A DNA stretch of 35,837 nucleotides, from assembly GCA_021776315.1 (NCBI GenBank), contig JAJFGD010000196.1, forward strand, positions 1 through 35,837, given 5' to 3'. The notes beneath the pieces are model-generated. The model did no database searches. It was not told where the DNA came from and saw only the letters and a program-made list of their open reading frames with translations. A program made the position numbers and the translations under genes. Below are positions 7,968-17,170 of the stretch, piece after piece. The stretch's first letter is position 1; each line of letters begins with the position of its first letter. This DNA is from Hyphococcus sp. Lineage in GTDB: Bacteria > Pseudomonadota > Alphaproteobacteria > Caulobacterales > Parvularculaceae.

Positions 7968-9056
7968 ATGCGGCTCGTTTATGGATTGCTCGGAGTATTC
8001 GGGCTCGCGACACTCACGTGGTTTTTGGCGCACATCATTCCTGCTGCTGGAACTTTCGCCACGCTGGAACCCGCTTTGGTTGATCGATGCCGCGCCGTCG
8101 ATATTGCCCCGGGCACTGAAGACGTCACCATCGACCCCAGCCTCAATGCCGCTTTCATCTCGGCGGCTGATCGCCGGGACTGGTACAATGAAACTGGTGC
8201 AACCGGCGTTAATCCGCAAAATGGTATTTACCTAATGTCCCTTGATGGGACCAATGCCGTGCGACGGGTCTCGCCCGATATGGACGGCTTCTTGCCCCAC
8301 GGTATCAATTTGTGGCGTAGCCCAAATGGCGAAAAACGATTGTTCGTCGTCAATCATCCACCAACTGGCGAAGAGATCATTGAGATTTTTGACATCGAAA
8401 ACAATGGCGACCTGACACATTTAGAAAGCATATCATTTGACGACATGCATTCCCCAAATGACGTGCTTGCGGTAGGGCCGCGTCAATTCTACGCCACTAA
8501 TGATCGCGGTTTTGAAAAAGGTCCGCTCGCTTGGCTTGAAGCCTATATGGCTATGCCATTTTCAAGCGTGGTTTATTACGATGGTGAAAATGGATCGATC
8601 GCCGCAAAAGGTATGACTTATGCAAATGGGATCAATCAGTCGATGGATGGTAAAACCGTTTATGTCGCCGAATTCCTGAAACGAAAAATTACACTTTTTG
8701 ATCGCACTCCTGAAACGGGTGCGTTGAAGAAACAGCGGTCAATCTCTGTGAATACTGGCCCCGACAACATCGAAATTTCCGCCGATGGCGCTCTATGGAT
8801 TGCGGGCCATACCAAGGTGTTTGATTTTCTCGCCCATGCTAAAGATGAAAACGAAATTGCACCATCTCATGTCATCCGTCTAAACCCCCGCAATGGATTG
8901 AAGTCAGATGTCTTCATTTCCACTGAAGGAGAGCTAAACGGATCATCAGTTGGTGCCGTTTGGGACAAGACCTTGGTTGTCGGTGCCGTCTTTGACGAAC
9001 AGGTGATGGTCTGCCCGATGTTGGAAATCTTCCTCACCGGGCCAGAGAGACAATAG
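7968..9056 (+). CDS. Paraoxonase/arylesterase-family calcium-dependent lactonase
   Basis: The 362-residue protein is a six-bladed beta-propeller of the serum paraoxonase (PON) family, which hydrolyses lactones and aryl esters. Residues 5-22 form an N-terminal signal anchor, as in mammalian PONs. Predicted Ca ligands align in order: Glu51-Asp52 (PGTED), Asn164 (HSPND), Asn220 or Asn223 (YANGIN) and Asp266-Asn267 (GPDNIE). The catalytic His dyad is visible as His111 (LPHGI) and His130 (VVNHP). Cys41 and Cys349 match the PON disulfide pair. Quorum-signal lactones are a possible substrate, but that is inference. GGAG stands before the ATG. The neighbouring M1 peptidase gene converges on it. Confidence 0.88.
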   Translation: MRLVYGLLGVFGLATLTWFLAHIIPAAGTFATLEPALVDRCRAVDIAPGTEDVTIDPSLNAAFISAADRRDWYNETGATGVNPQNGIYLMSLDGTNAVRRVSPDMDGFLPHGINLWRSPNGEKRLFVVNHPPTGEEIIEIFDIENNGDLTHLESISFDDMHSPNDVLAVGPRQFYATNDRGFEKGPLAWLEAYMAMPFSSVVYYDGENGSIAAKGMTYANGINQSMDGKTVYVAEFLKRKITLFDRTPETGALKKQRSISVNTGPDNIEISADGALWIAGHTKVFDFLAHAKDENEIAPSHVIRLNPRNGLKSDVFISTEGELNGSSVGAVWDKTLVVGAVFDEQVMVCPMLEIFLTGPERQ

Positions 9057-9072
9057 TCGTTTCGTTCTAGCG

Positions 9073-11007
9073 TCAGCCGTTAAATATCTCGTCTATCCGC
9101 CTTTGGGCAATCGGATGGTAACCCGCGCGTGCCCGCTGATAGATATCATCTGCCCACGCCCTTTCATCAGCCTCGATAAGGGCCTCATAAAGCCGGTAGA
9201 TAAACTTGCCGCGACCAACATTTAGCAAGAATGTTTCCAACATCGGTTTGGCGGGCGTGTACTCACCTGCAATCGCTTGCATATACCAAGCAAAAGCGAT
9301 TTCTGCATTTTGGCTGTTCGACAAATCAAATGCCGCATCAAGTGACACAAAATTCTCTTCAGACAAATCATCTGGCAGGTTATTGATGAAATGCAGCCAT
9401 TCATGGGTGGTCCATTCTGCTGTATCGACATCCCCCAGACTCACATCACCGGCGAGCCACTGCGCCTGCTGCGCTGACACTTGTACAAATGCATCAGAGA
9501 CCGGGGCTTCAATGGTATCCGGCAATCCCGGTTCAAACACCCACTCTTTGATTTCCGCTTCGGTTACCGCATCAGGATTATCGGCCCATAGGTGGTCTTC
9601 AAAATAAGCGAGGAAATCTTCCGTCAGAATACTCCTGAATGCGAAATGATCGAAATAACTTTTGAGAAATGGATCAAACGCATCACGGCCAAAACGTTCC
9701 TCTAAAAATTTTAAAAAGAACATCCCCTTAACATAGGCAACACTAGAAAACGCATCATCAGGATGCCCGATCGTTTCTGGTAATTTAAGTTGCGTCAGCG
9801 CTGGGTCACTTTCATCCGCAACCGTGCGGCGCAAACTTTCTAGGTCCAGTGCGCGCTCCATCACTGCCCGACCTTCACCATATAAAACTTCCATAACGCG
9901 GTTCTCGACATACGACGTAAAGCCTTCATTGAGCCACGCGTCGCTCCAAGTCGCATTGGTCACCAAATTACCCGACCATGAATGGGCGAGCTCGTGAGCC
10001 ACGACATTGGTCAGGCTTTTGTCGCCGGCCACTAAAGTTGGCGTCAAAAATGACAAGCGCGGATTTTCCATACCGCCAAAAGGAAAGCTTGGCGGTAATA
10101 CGAGCAAATCATAACGCCCCCAACGATAGGGTCCGTAAAGCGCAGCCGTTGCGTCTTCCATCGCTGGTGTATCTTCAAATTCTGCTGCCGATGCATCAAG
10201 AATATAATCCTCTGCATAAACACCAATGTGATCATTAATGGCTTTGAATGACAAATCCCCAACAGCAATCGCCAACAAATAAGCCGGCACTGGTTGTGGC
10301 ATTTCAAATTCATATTCACCATCACGCGGACCGTCATCTTGTGATGCACTCATCAACGCTACTAGTTCAGGCGGCGTGCGCACGGTCGCAGAATAGGTCA
10401 TTCGCACCGCGGGCGTATCTTGCAAAGGTGCCATAGTCCGCGCAAAAATCGGTTGAAACTGGCTCATCAAAAATGGATGCTCTTTGCTCGCCGTTTGTTC
10501 TGGTGACATCCATTGCAAGCCCTCTGCTGCCGGACTTGTGCTATAGGCGATGCGCACTTGCTGCGGCTTATCAGTCAAGGCTATTTCAAGGCTGGAACCG
10601 AGCACAGGATCATCGGCGCCCAATTCATATTCAGCGTCTATCCAACTACCGTTCTCCCGGGTTTCAATTGACTGAATGTCGAGATCATTCGTGTCGAGAA
10701 TGAGTGACTGCGCATCAGCGTTTAAATAATCAAGGTCGAGCACGGCAAAGCCGTCAATCACTTTCGTGTCAAAATTAATGTCGAAAGTGAGATCAGCATT
10801 GGTTACACGCACCTCATTGTAATTGGCATAGGTAAAACGATCGAGGGGAACCACTTCTGGCGCACTAAAGATCGCCTCCGTCTCTGATACTTCTGCATTG
10901 GCCGTCGTGACGACGTCTTCTTCGTCCTGCGTGGCTTCACGCTCTGCGCAGGCCATCAAACTTAAACCAAGCGCCAATACGCTAACGGTGGAGACAAATG
11001 TTTTCAT
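9073..11007 (-). CDS. M1 family metallopeptidase lipoprotein (leukotriene A4 hydrolase/aminopeptidase type)
   Basis: The 644-residue zinc exopeptidase removes N-terminal residues from peptides. The zinc site HELAH, 18 residues, then E (in NEGFT) is intact, as are the exopeptidase motif GGMENPRL and the transition-state Tyr in SSVAYVKG. The C-terminal helical domain is of the LTA4 hydrolase type. ATG 11007 is chosen: it follows GAGGTG and gives a lipoprotein signal with lipobox LMAC (Cys20), whereas a longer frame upstream lacks a signal. An acidic linker follows the Cys. It is therefore an envelope-anchored peptidase, probably feeding amino acids or dipeptides. It diverges from the NSS transporter gene, a suggestive pairing for peptide-derived amino-acid uptake. 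Confidence 0.95.
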   Translation of the reverse strand: MKTFVSTVSVLALGLSLMACAEREATQDEEDVVTTANAEVSETEAIFSAPEVVPLDRFTYANYNEVRVTNADLTFDINFDTKVIDGFAVLDLDYLNADAQSLILDTNDLDIQSIETRENGSWIDAEYELGADDPVLGSSLEIALTDKPQQVRIAYSTSPAAEGLQWMSPEQTASKEHPFLMSQFQPIFARTMAPLQDTPAVRMTYSATVRTPPELVALMSASQDDGPRDGEYEFEMPQPVPAYLLAIAVGDLSFKAINDHIGVYAEDYILDASAAEFEDTPAMEDATAALYGPYRWGRYDLLVLPPSFPFGGMENPRLSFLTPTLVAGDKSLTNVVAHELAHSWSGNLVTNATWSDAWLNEGFTSYVENRVMEVLYGEGRAVMERALDLESLRRTVADESDPALTQLKLPETIGHPDDAFSSVAYVKGMFFLKFLEERFGRDAFDPFLKSYFDHFAFRSILTEDFLAYFEDHLWADNPDAVTEAEIKEWVFEPGLPDTIEAPVSDAFVQVSAQQAQWLAGDVSLGDVDTAEWTTHEWLHFINNLPDDLSEENFVSLDAAFDLSNSQNAEIAFAWYMQAIAGEYTPAKPMLETFLLNVGRGKFIYRLYEALIEADERAWADDIYQRARAGYHPIAQRRIDEIFNG

Positions 11008-11173
11008 GGAATTACACCTCAACTTTTCGCAGCGCACCATACTGATGCCCGGATAGAACTGCAAATATGCGCAAAACTTGGGATAGCTTGCTATTCTTAG
11101 CAAAAGCCTGAGGATACAAGAATGGAATCGCCATGAGCACGGCGCATTTCGATGGGACGGGAGAGTACAACGC

Positions 11174-12505
11174 ATGGCAGCAACACCGACGAACAGTTCG
11201 AGCGGGCCACGATGGTCATCGCGTTTTGGATTTTTAATGGCGGCGGTTGGGGCTGCTGTTGGTCTCGGTAATTTGTGGCGATTTCCATTTCAGACCGGCC
11301 AAAATGGCGGTGCTGTTTTCGTCATCATTTATTTGATTTGCGTCGTCTTGATCGCCTATCCGATTTTGATGGGTGAGATCGCAATCGGCCGCCGTAAGCG
11401 CTTATCCGCCGTTGGGTCTATGAGTGCACTGGCAAGAGAGTCTGGCCACTCACCGCTCTGGGGCCTCGGTGGACTGATCGCCATCATTGCGAGCTATACA
11501 GTGCTTTCTACCTATAGCGTCGTATCTGGACAAATTATTGCTTATTCCATCATGTCCTTTACCGGCGAGTTTGCGAATGCAGACCCCTCGGCACCACGTT
11601 CTCTCTATGATGGCACGGCCCAAGCGATTATGTGGCATACGTTGTTTATCGGAACAGCCATGTTCATCGTTGCCAAAGGCCTAAAAGACGGCATCGAGCG
11701 CCTCGTTACAATCTTAATGCCCGCTTTCTTTCTTTTGCTTGCAGGACTGTCCGTCTACGCAATGAAAACCGGTGCCGCTGAACAAGCCATTACTTATCTG
11801 TTTTCACCGCGCTTTGACGAGCTCACCCCAGATGTCATTCTCGCCGCGATGGGGCAGTCATTTTATTCAATCGCTGTCGGCACAGCCGCTATGATCACCT
11901 ATGGTTCTTACCTGGAGCGTAAAGAAAATATCGCGTCGAGCAGTGCATTGATTGCGGGCACCGACACACTTGTGGCCATTGTTGCTGGGCTGATGATCTT
12001 CCCCGTTGTCTTTGCGTTTAATCTTGATCCCGCTGCCGGGATGGGATTGATTTTTGACGCCCTGCCCGCTGTTTTTTCAAACATGCCAGCCGGCTCTTTC
12101 ATTGGTGGTGGCTTTTTCCTCTTGGCGTTCATTGCGGCCCTCACCTCAGCAATTATCATGCTGCTTGTAACAGTTGTGTTTATCGAAGAGCGGTTTGGAT
12201 CAAAGCGCGTACCGACCGTCATAGTCTTAGGCATCATCGCCTGGGCCACAGGGGCTGCGAGTGTCAGCTTTGATGGCATCGCTGAGCTTATCGACTTTGC
12301 GGCGGGTAGCATATTCTTACCGGTCGCAGGTTTGTTTAGTGCGATCGTCGCCGGTTGGATTGCGCCACGAGAAGTCATGCGCGATGAACTTCATAATTCG
12401 AGCGAGGCTGTCTTCCGCTTCTGGCGCTTTATGATCCGTTATGTCGCGCCGATTTCAGTGGCGACGGTCCTCGGCTTTGGGCTTATGGCGCATTTTGGTG
12501 GTTAA
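11174..12505 (+). CDS. Sodium-dependent transporter of the NSS (LeuT/SNF) family
   Basis: The 443-residue inner-membrane symporter imports amino acids or related solutes with Na+. The TM1 signature GAAVGLGNLWRFPF and TM2 GQNGGAVFVIIY are diagnostic, and about 11 hydrophobic helices follow, as in bacterial SNF proteins of this length. TM6 contains MGQSFYSIAVG, the unwound substrate/Na+ segment. Gly/Ser in TM1 and TM8 replace any acidic Cl--binding need, so I make no claim on chloride. ATG 11174 starts a short cytoplasmic tail. It diverges from the M1 peptidase gene over 166 bases and converges on the D-threonine aldolase-like gene, which suggests an amino-acid-handling cluster. Confidence 0.95.
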   Translation: MAATPTNSSSGPRWSSRFGFLMAAVGAAVGLGNLWRFPFQTGQNGGAVFVIIYLICVVLIAYPILMGEIAIGRRKRLSAVGSMSALARESGHSPLWGLGGLIAIIASYTVLSTYSVVSGQIIAYSIMSFTGEFANADPSAPRSLYDGTAQAIMWHTLFIGTAMFIVAKGLKDGIERLVTILMPAFFLLLAGLSVYAMKTGAAEQAITYLFSPRFDELTPDVILAAMGQSFYSIAVGTAAMITYGSYLERKENIASSSALIAGTDTLVAIVAGLMIFPVVFAFNLDPAAGMGLIFDALPAVFSNMPAGSFIGGGFFLLAFIAALTSAIIMLLVTVVFIEERFGSKRVPTVIVLGIIAWATGAASVSFDGIAELIDFAAGSIFLPVAGLFSAIVAGWIAPREVMRDELHNSSEAVFRFWRFMIRYVAPISVATVLGFGLMAHFGG

Positions 12506-12515
12506 GCTATCAATA

Positions 12516-13637
12516 CTACCACGCGTTGACACGCGACCAGTCTCCGCACTGATTTTGGTCAGCATCTAACACGCAATAGCGATCAAACTGGGCTGCCGTC
12601 GCGCAGGCGTGGTTCGGTAGAATCCGCCATTGTGATCCGTAAGGGAAATCTGACTTTTTAATCGCCCCCTTGTCACGGCGCGTAATAATGCCGTGTTCTT
12701 GATTGACCATGGAAACGATATAGTCCGGCATGGGTTTGCCGTACACATCGCAAACAAGCCCATAAGCTTGGTCCACTGTCTGACTAGCGGTGCCTCGATC
12801 ACGTGACATGGCCATCCACCCAGCATCGACCAGCACCCAACCTTTATCTGGTTGATGACCAATCACCGATGTTAAAACCGACATGGCAATATCATCTTTG
12901 GAACACAAGCCGAGCCCGGCCATAACCAGATCAAAAGTCGCGTAAACGCCAGCGCGCAATTCGGTGACGCCCCTATGATCGCGCGCCATCAGCGCAGTTG
13001 GTGTTGACCCAACCGAGACATCACGCACCTCATAGCCCGCCTCACGCAGCCGTTCACCTGCTTTGACCGTCATTGCGCGTTCGCGCTCTGCAATGTCCGC
13101 AATGTCATCAAGTGATTTGCCATTATAGGAACCACCCGCATGGGTCGCGACGCCACGCAATCGTCCTGACGCTGTCAACGCCTCAGCAATTGGTAACAGG
13201 GTTTCACTATCCCAGACCAAACCAGCACGATGTCCGTCAACATCAATTTCAATCATCGCAGAAAGTGGTACGCCAAATTTGTTGGATGCGTCACTGACCG
13301 CTTGCGCCGCTTCAACCGTATCCACAAGAAGTGTCAGGTCAGCACCCTTCTTGACGAGCTGCGCAGCGCGTTCCAGTTTGTTGGGCGTGATGCCAACCGC
13401 ATAGAAAATGTCCGTATAGCCCGCTTTGGCAAAGACCTCGGCCTCACGCAATGTTGAAACTGTAATGCGGCTTCCGACTGGGGCATAGATCGCGGCCGCC
13501 TCTACGCTTTTTAAGGTTTTGACATGCGGCCGCAGTACGACACCAAGCGCATCGGCGCGCGCCTTCATGCGCGCGGCATTGGCTTCAAGTTTTGGCTTGT
13601 CGATGAGTAGCGCCGGTGTTTCGATGCCCTGAAGCAT
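12516..13637 (-). CDS. DSD1-family PLP enzyme (D-threonine aldolase/D-serine dehydratase-like)
   Basis: The 373-residue fold-type III PLP enzyme acts on D-amino acids. The N-terminal alanine-racemase-like barrel carries the PLP lysine Lys40 in RPHVKTLKS. The C-terminal beta domain has the metal-binding pair His343 and Cys345 in PNHACATA, as in eukaryotic-type D-serine dehydratase and D-threonine aldolase. Which of the two reactions it performs cannot be decided. The start lies 15 bases after the purL-bolA stop on the same strand, so it is likely co-transcribed with it. The NSS transporter converges on it from the other side with a 10-base gap. Confidence 0.9.
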   Translation of the reverse strand: MLQGIETPALLIDKPKLEANAARMKARADALGVVLRPHVKTLKSVEAAAIYAPVGSRITVSTLREAEVFAKAGYTDIFYAVGITPNKLERAAQLVKKGADLTLLVDTVEAAQAVSDASNKFGVPLSAMIEIDVDGHRAGLVWDSETLLPIAEALTASGRLRGVATHAGGSYNGKSLDDIADIAERERAMTVKAGERLREAGYEVRDVSVGSTPTALMARDHRGVTELRAGVYATFDLVMAGLGLCSKDDIAMSVLTSVIGHQPDKGWVLVDAGWMAMSRDRGTASQTVDQAYGLVCDVYGKPMPDYIVSMVNQEHGIITRRDKGAIKKSDFPYGSQWRILPNHACATAAQFDRYCVLDADQNQCGDWSRVNAW

Positions 13638-13652
13638 TCTCGGAACCTGCCT

Positions 13653-13886
13653 TTACTCCGTACCCTCAGTTTCGAGCGCTAACGCATGTAACGCGCCGCC
13701 CATGCGGCCACCAAGAGCTTTGTAAACCAATTGGTGCTGCTGAACCCGAGACTTTCCATTAAATGCCGCGGAGACGATCCGTGCGCGATAATGGTCGCCA
13801 TCACCGGCGAGGTCTTCGATTTCGATTTCAGCGTCTGGCAACGCTTCAAGCACGAGCTTTTTGATATCTCCGGCAGCCATCGGCAT
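13653..13886 (-). CDS. bolA: BolA-family protein as internal start within purL frame
   Basis: Starting at ATG 13886 this gives a 77-residue protein, the normal BolA/IbaG length. The segment [18 protein letters not shown] and the C-terminal GGALHALAL are the BolA signature; the two conserved His (in QQH and LHA) are the ones used for [2Fe-2S] sharing with CGFS glutaredoxins. AAGGAG (13893-13898 on the minus strand) is six bases before the ATG, which is ideal spacing. BolA-Grx4 complexes handle iron-sulfur cluster transfer or sensing. Partner grxD lies at 4288-4623. A second ATG at 13880 is also possible. Whether it is made alone, as part of PurL, or both, is open. Confidence 0.75.
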   Translation of the reverse strand: MPMAAGDIKKLVLEALPDAEIEIEDLAGDGDHYRARIVSAAFNGKSRVQQHQLVYKALGGRMGGALHALALETEGTE

Positions 13887-16379
13887 GGCCGTCTCCTTTT
13901 TGTTTAAGGCGTTCATGTAATCCGGAAGGGCGGATTCAAAAATGTCAGACAAATCAAGCAGTGACAGCGCATCCTTTTCATCCAACAGGATGTCAGGCCC
14001 GCCAAATCGACCAATTTTAGAGGCTTGAACCCCAGCCATCGCCGCTTTCAATAGTAAAGTGTCAGCACCGGCTGGCGTTGCCGCTACTAGGTATCGCCCT
14101 TGGTCTTCACCAAACCAGAAAGCCGCTTTTCGCGTCTTAACCGGCGTTTGCAGGTTGAGACCTCGGCCAGCTGCTAGCGCCATGTCGGCGGCAGCAACCA
14201 AAAGACCACCATCGGCCACATCATGACAAGCGGTAACCAATCCTTCGTCGATCAGCTTGCGCACCAATTCGCCTGTCGTGCGCTCAACCGCAAGATCGAC
14301 TTTCGGCGGCGCCCCGCCCTCAATCGAAAACAGCTCACGCATATAAAGGGATTGCCCCAACCAACCGCGGGTCACACCTATAGAAATAAGCTCGTCACCT
14401 GCTTCGGCACCATCCATGCGAATGGCTTTGCTTGCATCCTCAAGAACGCCCACACCGCCAATGGCTGGTGTTGGCGGGATCGCCTGACCATTGGTTTCAT
14501 TATAGAGCGACACATTTCCGGAGACCACTGGATAGCTCAGCGCTTCGCACGCCTCCCCAATGCCTTCAATGGCACCAACGAATTGCGCCATGATTTCAGG
14601 ACGTTCTGGATTGCCGAAGTTCAAACAATTCGTAATCGCTAACGGTGCCGCACCGGTCGCACAAATATTACGATAGGTTTCAGCGACCGCTTGTTTGCCA
14701 CCCTCATGAGGGTCAGCTTTCACATAGCGCGGCGTCACATCCGTCGAGATTGCAAGCGCTCGGTTGGTACCATGCACACGAACTAATGCCGCATCACCGC
14801 CTGGTGCAATAATCGTGTCGCCCATGACCGTGTGATCATATTGTTCCCAAATCCAACGGCGCGAACACAAATCAGGCGTTGCCATCAAGCGCCCAAGCGC
14901 GGTCAATACCGTTTCTCCACCTGGTGTATCAGCAAGGGAAAGCGTTTCCGCTTTTTGTTCCACTTCAGCTGTTTCAACAATATTGCTAGAGGCAAGGTTT
15001 CGCGCCGCCTCTTCAAAACCACTAAAAGAAACACCATCCGCTTTGGAACGGGCATAAACCCGCGCTTCACCGGCCTGGGTCGTTAGCCCGACGGCATCAA
15101 CCAAGTCAGCATCCCCCAACCGGTCGGCGATCAGCGCCTCAGCAATCGAACGCATTTCATCGGCAGATTTACCCGGCGCCCGCAAAATCGCTTCAGCTTC
15201 ATTGATCGCGATCTCGGGATCCTCAAGCGCTGCTGGTTTTTCAAGCGTGACATGTGGCCGGTCATATTCCGGTGCAGAATCCGCGAGTGGCGAGACCGGC
15301 ATATCGGCGACCGTTTCACCCTTGTGTTTGATGACCAAACGGCCGCTATCGGTTGTGACACCAATCACCGCAAAATCGATATCCCATTTTTCAAAAATCA
15401 CCCGCGCAGCATCTTCACTACCCGGTTTTAGCACCATTAACATCCGCTCTTGCGATTCTGACAACATCATCTCATAGGCCGTCATATTCTCTTCGCGTTG
15501 GGGCACATGGTCGAGATCAAGCTCAAACCCGCCGCCGCCTTTTGCGGCCATTTCGACAGATGAAGAGGTAAGGCCCGCAGCGCCCATATCCTGAATGGCA
15601 ATAATCGCATCTGACGCCATCAATTCTAGACATGCTTCTAAAAGGAGTTTCTCTGTGAACGGATCACCAACTTGTACAGTTGGACGCTTTTCTTCAGACG
15701 CATCATCAAATTCTGCTGACGCCATGGTCGCGCCATGAATTCCGTCGCGACCAGTTTTAGAACCCACATAGACGACGGGGTTACCTACACCGCGTGCGGC
15801 TGAATAAAAAATCTTATGTTTCTCGGCGATTCCCACCGTCATCGCATTGACGAGAATGTTGCCGTTATAGCCTTCATGGAAATTGGTCTCGCCGCCAACA
15901 GTTGGCACACCCATACAATTGCCATAACCGCCAATGCCCGCGACAACACCAGAAACGAGGTGGCGCGTTTTGGCATGATCCATCGCCCCAAAGCGCAAGG
16001 CGTTCATATTCGCCACTGGCCGTGCGCCCATTGTGAAGACATCACGCATGATCCCGCCAACGCCGGTCGCGGCCCCTTGGTAGGGTTCTATGAAGGATGG
16101 GTGGTTGTGGCTTTCCATCTTAAAGATCGCCGCCAGCCCCTCGCCAATATCAATCACACCGGCATTCTCGCCAGGCCCACAGATCACCCAAGGGGCTGAT
16201 GTCGGCAGCTTTTTCAAATGCTTGCGCGAGGATTTATAAGAACAATGCTCCGACCACATGACAGAGAAGATGCCCAGCTCCACCATATTCGGTTCTCGGC
16301 CCATATGGTCCTTGATGCGGTCATATTCGTCCGGCGCGAGGCCGTGTTCAGCAACGATTTCAGGGGTAATTGCGGTCAT
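13653..16379 (-). CDS. purL: Phosphoribosylformylglycinamidine synthase PurL fused in frame to BolA
   Basis: The 908-residue frame begins as small-type PurL, the ATP-dependent FGAM synthetase of purine synthesis that works with PurS and PurQ. Signatures include [10 protein letters not shown] (residues 42-51), [22 protein letters not shown] and [17 protein letters not shown] 16379 (MTAITPEIV) is chosen over an upstream codon. PurL normally ends near WLPAYM; here the equivalent ALPDYM runs without a stop through NALNKKETA into a complete BolA module (about residues 832-908). PurL itself is about 90-100 residues longer than normal, because of an insert near residues 383-488. BolA has its own ribosome binding site inside the frame, so fused and free forms may both be made. 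No purS or purQ is in the window. Confidence 0.93.
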   Translation of the reverse strand: MTAITPEIVAEHGLAPDEYDRIKDHMGREPNMVELGIFSVMWSEHCSYKSSRKHLKKLPTSAPWVICGPGENAGVIDIGEGLAAIFKMESHNHPSFIEPYQGAATGVGGIMRDVFTMGARPVANMNALRFGAMDHAKTRHLVSGVVAGIGGYGNCMGVPTVGGETNFHEGYNGNILVNAMTVGIAEKHKIFYSAARGVGNPVVYVGSKTGRDGIHGATMASAEFDDASEEKRPTVQVGDPFTEKLLLEACLELMASDAIIAIQDMGAAGLTSSSVEMAAKGGGGFELDLDHVPQREENMTAYEMMLSESQERMLMVLKPGSEDAARVIFEKWDIDFAVIGVTTDSGRLVIKHKGETVADMPVSPLADSAPEYDRPHVTLEKPAALEDPEIAINEAEAILRAPGKSADEMRSIAEALIADRLGDADLVDAVGLTTQAGEARVYARSKADGVSFSGFEEAARNLASSNIVETAEVEQKAETLSLADTPGGETVLTALGRLMATPDLCSRRWIWEQYDHTVMGDTIIAPGGDAALVRVHGTNRALAISTDVTPRYVKADPHEGGKQAVAETYRNICATGAAPLAITNCLNFGNPERPEIMAQFVGAIEGIGEACEALSYPVVSGNVSLYNETNGQAIPPTPAIGGVGVLEDASKAIRMDGAEAGDELISIGVTRGWLGQSLYMRELFSIEGGAPPKVDLAVERTTGELVRKLIDEGLVTACHDVADGGLLVAAADMALAAGRGLNLQTPVKTRKAAFWFGEDQGRYLVAATPAGADTLLLKAAMAGVQASKIGRFGGPDILLDEKDALSLLDLSDIFESALPDYMNALNKKETAMPMAAGDIKKLVLEALPDAEIEIEDLAGDGDHYRARIVSAAFNGKSRVQQHQLVYKALGGRMGGALHALALETEGTE
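13893..13898 (-). promoter_or_regulatory. Internal Shine-Dalgarno for bolA inside the purL frame
   Basis: AAGGAG on the minus strand, encoding Lys-Glu of the linker in the fused frame, is six bases from ATG 13886. It supports independent BolA translation. Confidence 0.7.
14916..15233 (-). other. Extra ~100-residue segment inside PurL
   Basis: Between PHVTLEKP (about residues 375-382) and the [20 protein letters not shown] segment (from about 490), ordinary PurL has some 35 residues; here there are about 130. The extra part is Ala/Glu/Asp-rich, helical in look ([20 protein letters not shown]) and lies at the junction of the two synthetase halves. The function is unknown. The comparison with typical PurL is from memory. 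Confidence 0.6.
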
Positions 16380-16474
16380 AAGAATCCAAACGCCAAATTG
16401 CGCTGTTTCCTTAAGCCGCTTGAGCCTCAGAGGCAATTCGCATCAATCTTTAAGAGGCGAAAAAGACCAGTATT

Positions 16475-17083
16475 TTACTCGTGACCCACAGCGAGCTGAA
16501 GCATGGCCAGGCATTCTTCTCCGCTGGCGTTGGTTGGGCATTCAATCTCAATTTCACTAGATCGTGGTCCGATCAGCCCAAAAACAGCAACCGTGCCAAC
16601 CAATACAACGCTGGCACCAACGACAAGACCACGAATGAAATTCAATGGTAAAGGCAGTGTCTCCAATAAGCCTTTGATTGATGGCGATGTTCTCAATTCA
16701 TGCCTGGCATCTGTCTCTAGAAACTCTGGCTCCACGGGCGCGCTCAACCGATATCCTTGCTTTGGGAGCGTTTCGATAATTCTATAAGGCCTGGCCGTAT
16801 CCCCTAGCGCGCGCCGAAGTTTAGAGATCGCCTGGGTTAATGCTTCATCTGACCCATCTTTTCCCCATATATCGTCGAGAAGCGATTCACGGCTTACGGG
16901 AACGTCCGACACAATCAAAACAGAGAGGAGTTTGCTGATCCGCGGCTCCAATTGATGACCCTTTCCATCAAGGGTGATTCGTCGCTGCAAGGGACAAAAC
17001 AACGCCTCACCAATCTTGAAGCGTTGGACCTTCCCGATAGGGCTCCCTATGGGCTGGTTCATTGCAATATCAATTTGCGCCAT
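16475..17083 (-). CDS. Short CadC/ToxR-like membrane-bound winged-helix regulator
   Basis: The 202-residue protein has an OmpR/PhoB-type winged-helix DNA-binding domain at about residues 30-115 (SRESLLDDIWG, then LTQAISKLRRALGD as recognition helix and IETLPKQGYRLSAPV as wing). One membrane helix follows at about 150-172, then a periplasmic tail of only about 28 residues with Cys182 and Cys191. CadC/ToxR proteins control transcription directly from the membrane; most have larger sensor domains. The two close Cys could form a redox-sensitive disulfide. ATG 17083 is chosen because upstream codons lie in the divergent promoter and hydrolase gene. It diverges from the serine hydrolase gene over 87 bases holding an inverted repeat. 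Confidence 0.85.
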   Translation of the reverse strand: MAQIDIAMNQPIGSPIGKVQRFKIGEALFCPLQRRITLDGKGHQLEPRISKLLSVLIVSDVPVSRESLLDDIWGKDGSDEALTQAISKLRRALGDTARPYRIIETLPKQGYRLSAPVEPEFLETDARHELRTSPSIKGLLETLPLPLNFIRGLVVGASVVLVGTVAVFGLIGPRSSEIEIECPTNASGEECLAMLQLAVGHE

Positions 17084-17116
17084 AAAACATCTCGAAATAT
17101 TTCCGTCAGGTCTGCA

Positions 17117-17139
17117 CTGCCATAATGAGGTATTGGCAG
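17117..17139. promoter_or_regulatory. Inverted repeat in the regulator/hydrolase divergent promoter
   Basis: CTGCCA (17117-17122) and TGGCAG (17134-17139) pair perfectly around 11 bases, with further partial symmetry (ATA / TAT). Its central location between the divergent genes makes it a candidate operator for the adjacent winged-helix regulator. Confidence 0.4.
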
Positions 17140-17170
17140 ATCCGAAAAAAGCAACCCGGAGCAAAAATCG

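Noticed and set aside
7797-8219. 140-codon minus-strand frame over the arylesterase start
   Set aside because: It is a shadow of the arylesterase gene and its upstream region; no motifs or signal.
11908-12378. 156-codon minus-strand frame
   Set aside because: It is an antisense shadow of the NSS transporter; its Ala/Ile/Lys composition is what opposite-strand translation of membrane helices gives.
14223-14642. 139-codon plus-strand frame
   Set aside because: It is antisense to purL, has no family features, and purL is beyond doubt on the other strand.
13653-16379. Frameshift error as the cause of the purL-bolA fusion
   Set aside because: The PurL end and BolA start are both in the same frame with normal family residues up to the junction, so a single indel would not produce this; a lost stop codon is more likely, though a base error cannot be excluded.
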